Positions 35,301 through 43,171 of a stretch of 64,000 nt of DNA are shown one piece after another (position 1 is the first letter of the stretch; each line of letters begins with the position of its first letter). The DNA comes from CAZWCE01 sp964632505 (GTDB lineage: Bacteria > Planctomycetota > Planctomycetia > Pirellulales > Thermoguttaceae), in the NCBI GenBank assembly GCA_964632505.1, contig CAZWCE010000005.1, forward strand, positions 186,001 through 250,000. Reading direction: 5' to 3'. The translations under genes and the position numbers were made by a program. Under the pieces are notes generated by a model. That model had not been told where the DNA came from. It saw only the letters and a list, made by a program, of their open reading frames with translations, and searched no databases.

Positions 35301-36028
35301 TCCTCGCCGGTGAGATACTTGTTCTTGGCGCGGATGAGGATTTCCTGCCCCTTGGTGCGCATGGTTCCACCGGGCCGTTCGAGATTTCTCGCTCGGATGA
35401 TGCGGGCGACCTGTTCGAGCTCGAGGCCGTATTTGCGGAGCGTCTTTTCGGAGATCTCGATGTCGATCTGATAATCGCGGGCGCCCATGATTTCGGCGTT
35501 GCTGACCGAAGGAAGCGACTTGATTTCATCGAGCACCCGTTCGGTCAGGTCCCGTAATTTGCGTTCCGCTTCAGGCGAGGTGTCGTCGGGACCGACCACG
35601 CCGACCTGGATCGCCGCCCGGCGCAAGGTGATCTGCTGGATGCTCTCTTCCTCGGCCAGTTCGGGAGGGAAGTTGGGAATGCGATCGACCTGGTTGCGGA
35701 CTTCGTTGAGCGTTTTCTGGACATCCGGCACGTCGGATTCCAACTCCAGCACCACCGTTCCGGATCCTTCGCCGGCGACCGCCGAGAGTTTCTTGATGCC
35801 GTCGACCCCTTGGACCGCCTCTTCGACCTTCTGGCAGATGCCGTCTTCGACCTCTTCCGGGCTCGCACCGGGATAGGGAACGGTGATAGTGATGATTTCC
35901 AGCTCGAATTCCGGAAACACCTCGCGGTGCATCAAAACAAAGCTGGCCATGCCGACGGTCAGGATCGCGACCATCAATGTATTCATGGCGGGGGTGTTGC
36001 GGATGATCCAACGAATGAGCGATTTCAT
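32366..36028 (-). CDS. RND efflux pump inner-membrane subunit (AcrB-like)
   Basis: The 1220-residue protein has the two-fold repeated RND layout of twelve membrane helices and two large periplasmic loops. The proton-relay D-D pair of helix 4 is present (L-G-I-L-V-D-D-A-I-V-V-G-E-N). The helix 10 position that is Lys in AcrB is Asn (G-V-V-I-N-D-S-I-V-L-V-D), as in several RND subgroups. The last 120 or so residues are an extra acidic, Pro/Glu-rich cytoplasmic tail, which explains the length beyond the usual 1040. It pumps drugs, lipids or other small molecules across the envelope. The adaptor is 111 bases upstream in the same operon; no TolC-like channel is encoded here. Confidence 0.93.
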   Translation of the reverse strand: MKSLIRWIIRNTPAMNTLMVAILTVGMASFVLMHREVFPEFELEIITITVPYPGASPEEVEDGICQKVEEAVQGVDGIKKLSAVAGEGSGTVVLELESDVPDVQKTLNEVRNQVDRIPNFPPELAEEESIQQITLRRAAIQVGVVGPDDTSPEAERKLRDLTERVLDEIKSLPSVSNAEIMGARDYQIDIEISEKTLRKYGLELEQVARIIRARNLERPGGTMRTKGQEILIRAKNKYLTGEEIAKLPVLTTRDGVVLTAGDLGTVRDGFVDTTAISRINGKPGYIISVNKTAQEDLMAITNELKEYVDGKPGLPPFVMNIASMFGKELSSGEIPPASLPPGYSLETFNDMSVHVQGRLDLLTKNGLQGIILVFVLLAIFLEFRLAFWVALGIPISMMGAGAVMLGAGATLNMLSMFAFIMVLGILVDDAIVVGENIYHHRQLGEDFFTAAVRGTVEVVPSVTASVTTTIIAFIPMLFVPGIMGKFFAIIPFAVIIMLLFSLFESVFILPCHLAHGHGGKKSWIQIIHQMPLPLRMVVGYPLYAIGRALHFLFYPFLKIEGLTRHVNRWSAGALDYFSERFYQPGLRFSLHNPLLIICTGVAIILITIGGFQGGFIPFKAFPKTDSSMIHATITYPDGTPASVTIDATNRLEDAILKLNEKYEAKGRPVAQMVQRVVGKVSAAATRVGNEGVDGSHRGKVLVEMTDPSMRDVASMQVINEWREAAGTFPGAESVVFEGEQGGPGGKMIEFKLMAGRKNMELLEELTQMAKDKLSTYPGVFDIRDDSSPGKWEFQLKLKDKAKSFGLTEEELIRPVRARYYGQEVMRLQRGRHEVKLMVRYPEEERESLGDFDDIRIRVGGAERPLSELAEVNVQRGYSQINRLDQKRAITITADVDSAAGGSNAAEITADLKEDFFPKLLGKSRYRDVSVNWEGQQEQTEESIAGLMQGLIIALLAIFVLLTLEFRSYAQPLIIMAIIPFSTIGAIVGHLVMGMDVTLMSLFGMVALTGVVINDSIVLVDYINRTIGTSHHVQDVLVAAGARRLRPVLLTSFTTVAGLSPLMLETSFQAQFLIPMAVSLCFGLLFATVLILVFVPTFYLLYYRTLELLGVRTPNEALEQLEEGSTIVEEIEGSGETKEAESDESPAEDAPPAYVFPATLRPEPAGGATSTDDREDDTSDKPDESPQETLRLEVGKKTVEMETPQPPDQEETLKKERQYGS

Positions 36029-36139
36029 GGGAGGAAGTTTCCGTTATCAAATCTTGCAGAAGGTCGTGGTTCTAATGGTCTGAAGAAAACGGTCGGCCCG
36101 GTGGCGTCGGGGCCCGGTGGTCTTTTGAAAAACAGGCGA

Positions 36140-37699
36140 CTAGCTTTCCTCGCTCGGCTCGGGGACGACCGTCTCGGCCTTCGGTCCTTGCTCGACGTCC
36201 CTCGGGTCGGTCGCTTCGGCGTCGGGCTCCTCGGCGACCTTGATTTTCATGCCGCTGGTGACGCTGCTGATGGGCGAAACGACCACCCGGTCGCCGGGAA
36301 CCACCTTGCCTTCGGGCGAGCGGAGGATCGCTTCCTCCTGGTCGACCTTCACGACTTGGACATTTTGAATGATGATCTGATTGTCGATCACTTCATAGAC
36401 TTGGTTGCCCGGCTGCACGGCGATTTCCGGAACGGACAACAGGCTGGCGTCGGGCTGGGCGTGCAGGATGATCGTCACGAACATGCCGCGGAGCAGGGCG
36501 GGGGGCCCCCCGTACTTGGTTTGCTGCTGGAGGTCGATCGTTTGGTCTCCTTCCAGTCGCGGAGCCTCGATGACTCGAACCTGACGGGGATTGGGGACTT
36601 CGATCCGGCAGGGAACGGTTCGGGTCTTCGGGTCGAGGCCGACGCCTTCGTACCGCGAAAGGAACCCTTCCCAGGCGAACTTTCGGCCGGAGATTTCATA
36701 AAGGACGGTCACCGGAACATTGGGGATCTGGTAATCGCGCGAGGCGGAGGGAGGAATCTTCTTGTCGTCGCTGTTTTGTAGCCAGAGCCAGTAGATTTGG
36801 TCGGTGCGCAGGTGGCATTTGATCTCGACGCGGGTGGTGTCCTCAATGGTCAGCAGCGGTGCGCCCACGTTGACATAGGAGTCTTCTTCCACGTTGTGCT
36901 CGACGACGACGCCGTCGACCGGCGAGGTGATCAACGTGTACGATAAATCCACTTTCGCCCGTTTCAGAGCCACTTGGGCCGAGTCGCGCGAACTGAGCAG
37001 GGAGTTCTTTTTTTCGGCCAAGAGCGAGAGTTGGTTGTTCAATTGAGCGACGGCGGTGCGGGCTTTCACCAGTTGGCGTTTCACCTGGTCGTACTCATTC
37101 TCGGAAACCACGCGTTTCTTGATCAGGTCATCGAGCCGCTCCAGCTCCTTTTTTTGAAGTTCCAATTCCTCTTCGGCGAGCTTTTTGAGTTCCTGCGTGT
37201 TGGAGACCTCGATCGTGTGTTGTTCGAGATTGCTTTCGGCCTGCTCGAGCTGTTCGGTCAACCGCTCGACCTCAAGCTCGTAGATGGTCGGGTCGATCCG
37301 CATCAGTTCCTTGCCTTTGGTCACGTAGTTGCCGGCACGGCATTGTTCCGATTTCTCGATGATGCGTCCCCCGACTTCCGCGGCGATGTTGATCTCGCGG
37401 TAGGGCACGACCTCCCCGTCGACTTCGATGTCGAGCCCGGCCTGGCGGGACTGCACCCGGGCCACCTCGACGATGGGAATCTCTTCCTTCCGCTCCTGCT
37501 TCGCGGGGGCCTTTTTGAGCTTCGGCAAGACGATGATGCCGACGATACCCACGCCGAGAATCAACAACGGAACGACAACTTTGATCACTTCCCGCGGCGT
37601 GGAAGATCGCTGGCGATCTTCCTCTCCTTCGGGGCGGGATTCCGAATCGCCGTGGGGCGGGGGATCGTCATGAAGGCGAGTGTCTTTCGGTGGTGTCAT
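36140..37699 (-). CDS. RND efflux periplasmic adaptor (HlyD/AcrA-like)
   Basis: The 519-residue protein has a charged N-terminal cytoplasmic segment of about 38 residues. One membrane helix follows (V-V-V-P-L-L-I-L-G-V-G-I-V-G-I-I-V-L-P), then a barrel-sandwich/lipoyl half (V-P-Y-R-E-I-N-I-A-A-E-V-G-G-R-I). A long coiled coil spans roughly residues 135-235, and the second lipoyl half has S-P-V-D-G-V-V. The C-terminal tail is acidic. It links the RND pump to an outer channel. Second gene of the tetR-adaptor-pump operon. Confidence 0.92.
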   Translation of the reverse strand: MTPPKDTRLHDDPPPHGDSESRPEGEEDRQRSSTPREVIKVVVPLLILGVGIVGIIVLPKLKKAPAKQERKEEIPIVEVARVQSRQAGLDIEVDGEVVPYREINIAAEVGGRIIEKSEQCRAGNYVTKGKELMRIDPTIYELEVERLTEQLEQAESNLEQHTIEVSNTQELKKLAEEELELQKKELERLDDLIKKRVVSENEYDQVKRQLVKARTAVAQLNNQLSLLAEKKNSLLSSRDSAQVALKRAKVDLSYTLITSPVDGVVVEHNVEEDSYVNVGAPLLTIEDTTRVEIKCHLRTDQIYWLWLQNSDDKKIPPSASRDYQIPNVPVTVLYEISGRKFAWEGFLSRYEGVGLDPKTRTVPCRIEVPNPRQVRVIEAPRLEGDQTIDLQQQTKYGGPPALLRGMFVTIILHAQPDASLLSVPEIAVQPGNQVYEVIDNQIIIQNVQVVKVDQEEAILRSPEGKVVPGDRVVVSPISSVTSGMKIKVAEEPDAEATDPRDVEQGPKAETVVPEPSEES

Positions 37700-37892
37700 G
37701 ATTCAATCGGGCCTCCGTGGCCGTTCGAGGGATGGGAACGGTCCCTTCCGGTTTCCCGGCGGATTCCGGTGGGGGACGGGTTGAAATAGATGATTCGCCG
37801 TTGGGATGGAAAAATGGGAGCCGATGTGATGGGAAAGCTCCGCGACCGGCCCGATCGGCTCGTGGGAACCGGGCGGATTGGCGATCAGCGGG

Positions 37893-38576
37893 TTACCTCT
37901 GGGGGTTCCCCGACAGGTGGGGGGAATCGGCATGGTCTCTTCGAGACAGCTCGGGGTGATTTTTGCAAGCAGCAAGGAAAAAATCGGCCACGAAATCGGC
38001 GAGCTGTTCCGCCTGAAAGTGTTGCTCCATCATTGAAGGATCGCAAATCACTCCCAGGAGAGGACGGCTCAATCGATAATACAATATTTGACCGATCAGG
38101 CTGAAAATCAATTTGTATTCCAGAGGTTCCGGCAGGTCCGGACCAAGGAGCTCCCGAATCCGCTGCCGGAGAACATCCCACTGCCGAGTGACGATTTCGA
38201 CCAAGATCGGTTGGCACGCCGGCGAGGGATGGTGAATCTCACGCATGATCATTTCACCTTGCCATGGGGCGATCTCCTGATCGAGGATGCGCGTCGAGAT
38301 GTTCTGGAGCACCAGACGGAGCTTTTCCTCCAGCGTCGCTCCCGCTGGAAAGGAGACCTGTTCGGGATTCCCTTTCGCGGCCGGGTGGGCCCGCTGGAAG
38401 ACCTCGACGTAGAGCTTTTCCTTGCTGCCAAAATAATAGTTGATCGCCGCTTGGTTCACGTCGGCCTTCTGACAAATTTCGCGAACCGTGGCTCCTTCAA
38501 AGCCCTTTTCGCCGAAAATGGGGCCGGCCGCTTCCAAAATTCGATCTTTCGCCGCATCGCTGCTCAAAATTATCAC
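37893..38576 (-). CDS. TetR/AcrR family transcriptional regulator
   Basis: The 227-residue protein has the TetR helix-turn-helix at residues 8-55 (I-L-E-A-A-G-P-I-F-G-E-K-G-F-E-G-A-T-V-R and A-I-N-Y-Y-F-G-S-K-E). The rest is the helical ligand-binding domain, similar to the CerR-type C-terminal domain. The GTG at 38576 is taken as start; a TTG three codons later has an AGGTG 6 bases upstream and is a real alternative. It is the first gene of the efflux operon, so it very likely represses itself, the adaptor and the pump. A palindrome fills the promoter spacer upstream. Confidence 0.92.
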   Translation of the reverse strand: MIILSSDAAKDRILEAAGPIFGEKGFEGATVREICQKADVNQAAINYYFGSKEKLYVEVFQRAHPAAKGNPEQVSFPAGATLEEKLRLVLQNISTRILDQEIAPWQGEMIMREIHHPSPACQPILVEIVTRQWDVLRQRIRELLGPDLPEPLEYKLIFSLIGQILYYRLSRPLLGVICDPSMMEQHFQAEQLADFVADFFLAACKNHPELSRRDHADSPHLSGNPQR

Positions 38577-38596
38577 CTGAGAGTTTCCGCTATCAC

Positions 38597-38611
38597 CGGG
38601 CAGGATGCCCG
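38597..38611. other. Short GC hairpin in the leader of the efflux operon
   Basis: CGGGCA/TGCCCG with a 3-base loop, between the promoter and the tetR start. There is no T tract, so it is not a terminator; it may stabilise the mRNA end or be incidental. Confidence 0.5.
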
Positions 38612-38650
38612 AATGTTAAAATAAATAGAAATTGCGCCTCGCTCCAAACA

Positions 38651-38679
38651 ATTATATAAAACGATTGTTTTACATGCAA
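38651..38679 (-). promoter_or_regulatory. Promoter of the tetR-RND operon
   Basis: On the minus strand TTGCAT (38674-38679) and a perfect TATAAT (38651-38656) are separated by 17 bases. Transcription would start near 38644, about 68 bases before the tetR start. Confidence 0.75.
38657..38672. promoter_or_regulatory. Candidate TetR operator inside the promoter spacer
   Basis: A perfect dyad TAAAAC-GATT-GTTTTA (16 bases) occupies the spacer between the -35 and -10 boxes. A second, wider dyad AAACAAT/ATTGTTT (38646-38652 and 38664-38670) overlaps it. Binding of a TetR dimer here would block RNA polymerase. Confidence 0.65.
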
Positions 38680-38799
38680 GTATGAAACGATCTTTTAAGT
38701 CGATTTTTGGAAGATTTTTTTGCCGCGATTGAGAGAGGGATCAAGAAGAGGACCGGAGCCGTTCGAGGCAAGATGAAACGATGGACGGCTTTTTCAAGA

Positions 38800-38840
38800 A
38801 AAAGAAAAAGGCCCATCCGTTGGAGGAGACGGAAGGGCCT
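38800..38840 (-). terminator. Intrinsic terminator of the Cys-rich protein gene
   Basis: The minus strand forms AGGCCC/GGGCCT extended by TCCGT/ACGGA, followed by TTTTTCTTTTTC. Confidence 0.85.
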
Positions 38841-38952
38841 GTTGGCGTTTCAGGGGCAAAATCTTCTATTCAGTGGATTTGCTGAGCCCTGGATCGTTCC
38901 CCGCTCGGGTGAGGAGCGGAGAACGTGTGGGACTTGACAATCCGGTCCGTTT

Positions 38953-39576
38953 TTAGGTGCCGGGCGCTTTGGGCAGCGGCTGAGCCTTTTCGGGAGCCGG
39001 GGTGTTCTCGGCGGGTTCGACGACCATGTCCCCACCGTCCCCACCGGCGCAGGTGGTGCATCCGACCGGGCCGCAACTGGGGCCGCAGCAATCGACCACG
39101 CACGGGCTGCAAGCGTTGCAGCTATGGCACGGGAACAGGCCCTCGAGACGCTGAAGCAGGTTGAGCTTCGGCAGCGTCAGACGCGGCTTGCACGGGGTGT
39201 AGCAAGGATCGCAGACGACCGGAGCGCAGGGATCGCAGGCGACCGGTTCGCAGGGATCGCAGACGACCGGCTCACAGGGCTCGCAGGCCACGGGTTCGCA
39301 GACTTCCACGGGCGTGCAGGGATCGCAGGCGACCGGTTCGCACGGGGCGCAGATCGGTTCGCAGACCGCCGGGCCGCAGGGACCGCACTTCGGCTTGCTC
39401 TTGAACAGATCCTTCAATCCACCGAACAGGTCGCAGGATTTGCAGCAGGTCGCGCAAGGATCGCAAGGCGAGCACACGGGATCGCCGCACGGACCGCAGT
39501 TCTGGCCGTAGCTGATCGCCGGGCCGAGAACGAATACGCTCAAAATAATGGTTGCAATCAGAAGTTTGGGCTTCAT
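38953..39576 (-). CDS. Exported Cys-Pro-rich repeat protein
   Basis: The 207-residue protein has a signal peptide (hydrophobic run, then I-S-Y-G-Q) and about 34 Cys residues. The centre repeats a C-E-P-V-A-C-D-P-C unit five or more times. A Cys-free basic stretch (K-P-R-L-T-L-P-K-L-N) separates it from a second Cys cluster, and the C-terminus is Pro/Glu-rich. AAGGAGAG precedes the ATG. The spacing suggests either a heavily disulphide-linked envelope protein or metal binding. No known catalytic domain is visible. It has its own terminator and a hairpin in the 5' leader. Confidence 0.8.
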   Translation of the reverse strand: MKPKLLIATIILSVFVLGPAISYGQNCGPCGDPVCSPCDPCATCCKSCDLFGGLKDLFKSKPKCGPCGPAVCEPICAPCEPVACDPCTPVEVCEPVACEPCEPVVCDPCEPVACDPCAPVVCDPCYTPCKPRLTLPKLNLLQRLEGLFPCHSCNACSPCVVDCCGPSCGPVGCTTCAGGDGGDMVVEPAENTPAPEKAQPLPKAPGT

Positions 39577-39649
39577 TGGGCAAACTCTCCTTTTTCTCCA
39601 TCAAGCCGATGACTGGATCTTCTTTCCGGGGGTACGGTTAGCCATGAAG

Positions 39650-39690
39650 CTCGCCTATGGCCCTTATCCTTAAAGTTTATAGGCGAAGCC
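39650..39690. repeat. Inverted repeat in the leader of the Cys-rich protein gene
   Basis: GCTCGCCTAT and ATAGGCGAAGC (one indel) face each other across about 20 bases, 75-115 bases upstream of the Cys-rich protein start. In that gene's leader it would form a stable hairpin. Confidence 0.55.
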
Positions 39691-40388
39691 ATCTTCATTG
39701 TTCAGGCGGGTTCTCCCATGGGTTAGAACCGACCATCTAAGGTGGTACCCGAGGAGATGATTCCAGGCAGGCTCGATTTGTCGTATGTACCGCACCAGCA
39801 CCGTCGGACCCAACCATGGGCCGATTTGTTGTAAGACGCGGTGTCTTCTGGTGCTTCCCCTGAACGTGCCCCCCCTGGCACGCCAAATCATTTTTTAGGG
39901 CCATTCCCGTTATCGGCTCCCTTTTCAATTATGCTTGAGGCGCCGGAACCAAAAATCCCCAAAAGGTTTACTGCACAGGTTGCGAAGAGAGTTCCTGATG
40001 GGGTGGAGGGGAGAGATCGGGAAACTTTGCGGGCGGTCCGGCTTGCAGGAGTCCGTCCGGGCACGGCTCTGCTCTTCCGATTCGGAACGATCGGGGGGCG
40101 ACAAAGAATAGGTAAAGCGCCGCCTCAAAGATATTCCGACATCGTTTTCCGAGAATCTTCCGCTCCACGACCAAACCCGAGGAGGTCCGCGGGCGTAATG
40201 GGATGGAAAGGGCGGATCGACCACTTTTCCACTTGGCTGAGATTGGCTTCGAGATTCCATCCCGATGAGGGGGATGAAGACGTGATCGTTCCTCTCTTCA
40301 GAGGACCTCGGAGATTCCCGACCATCGGAGTTTTTCTTGTAGTTCGCATAACCGGCGCCGAAATGGCAAAGAGAGTCGAATGTACCGA

Positions 40389-40420
40389 AAAAACAGCCAA
40401 AAAAAAGAAGGCTATTTTTT
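40389..40420. terminator. Isolated terminator-like hairpin
   Basis: AAAAAA-C-AGCC, an A-rich loop, then GGCT-A-TTTTTT. The A and T runs make it usable from either side. No annotated gene ends near it. Confidence 0.45.
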
Positions 40421-40956
40421 GACCGGCCCGGAATCGTGGCCTATATTGTGGTAGCACCAACCCACTTTTTTCCGGATGTGCGTTCTATTCCCTTTTCAAA
40501 CGGCGGTCGACGACGGTTTTCGCATCGAAGTCTTTTCGAGTCATCTCTCGATCGGGCGGTGCGGCCGAGTGAGTGTTGGCGGAGCCGGGAATCATCCGGG
40601 GAAGGTACAATAATAGGATCGAAAGGCCGACGGGCACTGTATAAGTGTTGAGTCATGGATCGAACCGTTCCTGGTCATCAGGAAGAGGCGGGAATGGACG
40701 GCCGCCGGCGGACATTGCGTGCCGTCGGAAGAGAAATGCAAGTTGGGGATCTTCCAAGGACCGAAAGTGGACCAATGTCCCGAAAAAGGTTGGAAGTACC
40801 CCACATGCCCACATGCAAGGATGCAGCAGGGGACGTTCGAGGTGAGTTGGCCTCGAACCGTCTGAAGACCGGAATCATTGAACCCCCGAAGGTACGGACC
40901 GACTTGGGCCCGTCCCTCGCAGAAACCGGCCGGCGCCGGACTGGAGTTTTCAGGGG

Positions 40957-43008
40957 GTGGCTACCAAGTTATGCATCCATCACGACGGGCATAAGTCAAT
41001 GAGAAACGATTCGCAACCGAAGTCGACGGAGGCTCTGGAATCCTGTGTTCGACCCCTTTGGAATGAACGAAGCCTCGCCTCGACCAGCCGGGAGCGCTCG
41101 CCCGCCGATGGCGGCTTGAATTTGCGGAATGCCGTTATCCCGGAAGGTTTTTCTTTTTTTGGTTCTTGGAAGCCGTCGCTCTGGCGGTTCGCCCCGTTTC
41201 TGGTGGCTCTCTGGTTCTGTCTGTTCCTGGTCCTCGGCGCCCCCGATGTCGTGGCGCAGCACTCGGGACGGTATCACGGAGCCGTCGTTAAGGATTCCGG
41301 ATCCGTTTCCACGGTCGCGCCTTCCGGTTCCCGACGCGATTCCCGACAGCAATCGCCTTCTTCTTCCGCGGAGTTTTCCGAGCCGAAGAGCTTCCCGCTC
41401 AAGCCGATGCCGCTGCCGAACAGCCCGGAAGAGGATGCCGTCGAGGAAATCCTCCGAAAAGGCAAGGGCCTGGAAGAAGAGTGCCTCTGGGCCGATGCAT
41501 TGACGCTCTACGAGGATGCCCTTCGCAATCACCCGAAGGAGCCGGAACTGAAAAACGGTTTTCGCCGATGTCGGTTCCATTACGATATCCAGCGACGCTA
41601 CTCCGATTCGAGCTTCAAGGAACTGGTCGATCAGATTTCCGTTGCCCATGCATTGGCACTGTTCGAGGAGGTGATGTCCAAGATCCAGACGCATCACGTC
41701 GACGGTCCGAAGTGGAAGCGACTGCTGGAGCACGGCAGCGAGAACTTCCGGGTCGCCTTGAACGAGCCTGCTTTTTGCGATTATCACCAGATACAGATCG
41801 ATCCTATGCTTCGGGAGAAGCTTTCCCGCCAGATCGATCGGAAGATCGCCAATTGGCTCATCCGGGACCGGAACGAATTGAAAAACGGAGCGATCCACAT
41901 TGCCCAGTTGGCTCACGAACAACTGGGATTGAAGCCGACGGTTGTGATCGTTGAATACCTGTGCGGCGCGGCCAACGCGCTGGATCCTTATTCCGCCTAT
42001 CTGACGCTCAACCAACTCAACGACGTTTACTCCATGATCGACGGCAACTTCGTCGGATTGGGAATCGAATTGAAGGCGGACGACCGTTCCTTATTGATCG
42101 TTCGCGTCATCGAGGGGAGTCCGGCGCAGCAAGCCGGCCTTCGCGACGGGGATCGCATTCTCGCCGTCGACGGTCATTCCACTCGGGGACTGAACACCGA
42201 TGAAGCGGCCGACCTCTTGCAGGGGACGGAAGATTCGACCGCGCGGTTGATGCTCCAGTCCGATTCCGAGTCTCCGCGCGAGGTCCGGGTCACGCGGCGC
42301 CGGGTCGAGGTGCCGAGCATTGAGGAAGCCCGGATGATTCGCGAAGAGATCGGTTTCTTGCGGCTGGCCTGCTTCCAGAAAACCACGTCCGAGGAACTCG
42401 AGGCCACTCTCTGGGATCTGCATCGTCAGGGGATGAAGTGCCTCATCTTCGATCTGCGGCGAAATCCCGGCGGGCTGTTGTCGATGGCGATTGAGGTGGC
42501 CGACAAGTTCGTCGACCGCGGAGTGATCGTTTCGACCCGGGGAAGGAATTTCTATGAGGACGTTCCTCATCAGGCGACTCAGGCCGGTACCTGGAACATT
42601 CCGCTGATCGTCCTGATCGACCACGAGAGTGCCAGTGCGGCGGAGATCTTCGCCGGGGCGATCCGCGATCATCATCGGGGGACGATCATCGGCGAGCGCA
42701 GCTACGGCAAGGGATCGGTCCAGATGATCTTCCCGCTCTATATCGAAGACCCCCAGACCGCCCGGGCGGGGCTGCGTCTGACGACCGAAAAGTTCTATTC
42801 CCCGCGGGGAAACGGATACAGCGGCATCGGGGTCCAGCCGGACATCGAGGTCTATACGGCGGGTCGGCCGATCGACGGCCAGCTCAAATTGTATGATCCC
42901 GCCTCGGCGACGGATCCCGACGAGGATCCCTATCTCCAGACCGCCCTGGAGACGGCCAGACGCATTCTCGCCCGGCGGGGACGCTCCGAGATGGCCCGCG
43001 CCCAGTGA
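40957..43008 (+). CDS. S41 family C-terminal processing peptidase (PDZ)
   Basis: The 683-residue protein is an exported Ser-Lys protease. After a polar N-terminus of about 70 residues comes one hydrophobic helix (P-F-L-V-A-L-W-F-C-L-F-L-V-L) ending at V-V-A-Q. A helical region at about 140-270 looks TPR-like. A PDZ domain lies at about 355-440 (S-P-A-Q-Q-A-G-L-R-D-G-D-R-I), then the peptidase core with the S-A-S-A-A-E nucleophile box and the Lys of Y-G-K-G-S-V-Q. It degrades or trims proteins outside the cytoplasm. The GTG at 40957 has GGAG 10 bases upstream; the ATG at 40999 is an alternative start. Confidence 0.88.
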   Translation: MATKLCIHHDGHKSMRNDSQPKSTEALESCVRPLWNERSLASTSRERSPADGGLNLRNAVIPEGFSFFGSWKPSLWRFAPFLVALWFCLFLVLGAPDVVAQHSGRYHGAVVKDSGSVSTVAPSGSRRDSRQQSPSSSAEFSEPKSFPLKPMPLPNSPEEDAVEEILRKGKGLEEECLWADALTLYEDALRNHPKEPELKNGFRRCRFHYDIQRRYSDSSFKELVDQISVAHALALFEEVMSKIQTHHVDGPKWKRLLEHGSENFRVALNEPAFCDYHQIQIDPMLREKLSRQIDRKIANWLIRDRNELKNGAIHIAQLAHEQLGLKPTVVIVEYLCGAANALDPYSAYLTLNQLNDVYSMIDGNFVGLGIELKADDRSLLIVRVIEGSPAQQAGLRDGDRILAVDGHSTRGLNTDEAADLLQGTEDSTARLMLQSDSESPREVRVTRRRVEVPSIEEARMIREEIGFLRLACFQKTTSEELEATLWDLHRQGMKCLIFDLRRNPGGLLSMAIEVADKFVDRGVIVSTRGRNFYEDVPHQATQAGTWNIPLIVLIDHESASAAEIFAGAIRDHHRGTIIGERSYGKGSVQMIFPLYIEDPQTARAGLRLTTEKFYSPRGNGYSGIGVQPDIEVYTAGRPIDGQLKLYDPASATDPDEDPYLQTALETARRILARRGRSEMARAQ

Positions 43009-43171
43009 CGATCAACGGCTTTGCGAGCCGTCCTTCGGGAACTTCTGGATCGGCGTCGGTAGGTTCTCCCCCCCGCCTACCGGCGCCGCTCTCCTTTTTT
43101 TGGGGAGGCTCGTTTTCCGCGAGAAGGCGTTTTCCCAGAGCCCCGTTCTCATCGCCGACGCCGTGGCGGCC

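Larger units (their letters stand above)
39577..40956. other. 1.38 kb gene-free region
   Basis: The longest stretch without a convincing gene. Open frames here use AGA/AGG arginine codons heavily, unlike the neighbouring genes. Visible structures are an inverted repeat near 39645-39690 (CGCCTAT/ATAGGCG), a terminator-like hairpin at 40389-40420 and an 8-bp stem GTTCGAGG/CCTCGAAC at 40835-40858. A non-coding RNA is possible but not shown. Confidence 0.5.

Noticed and set aside
39738..39756. A T-box-like AAGGTGGTACCCGAG sequence.
   Set aside because: No following terminator/antiterminator pair, no aminoacyl-tRNA or amino-acid gene downstream, and T-boxes are not expected in planctomycetes.
39841..40422. 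A 193-codon rightward frame in the gene-free stretch.
   Set aside because: Heavy AGA/AGG use, no ribosome-binding site, no domain; it ends within the terminator-like hairpin.
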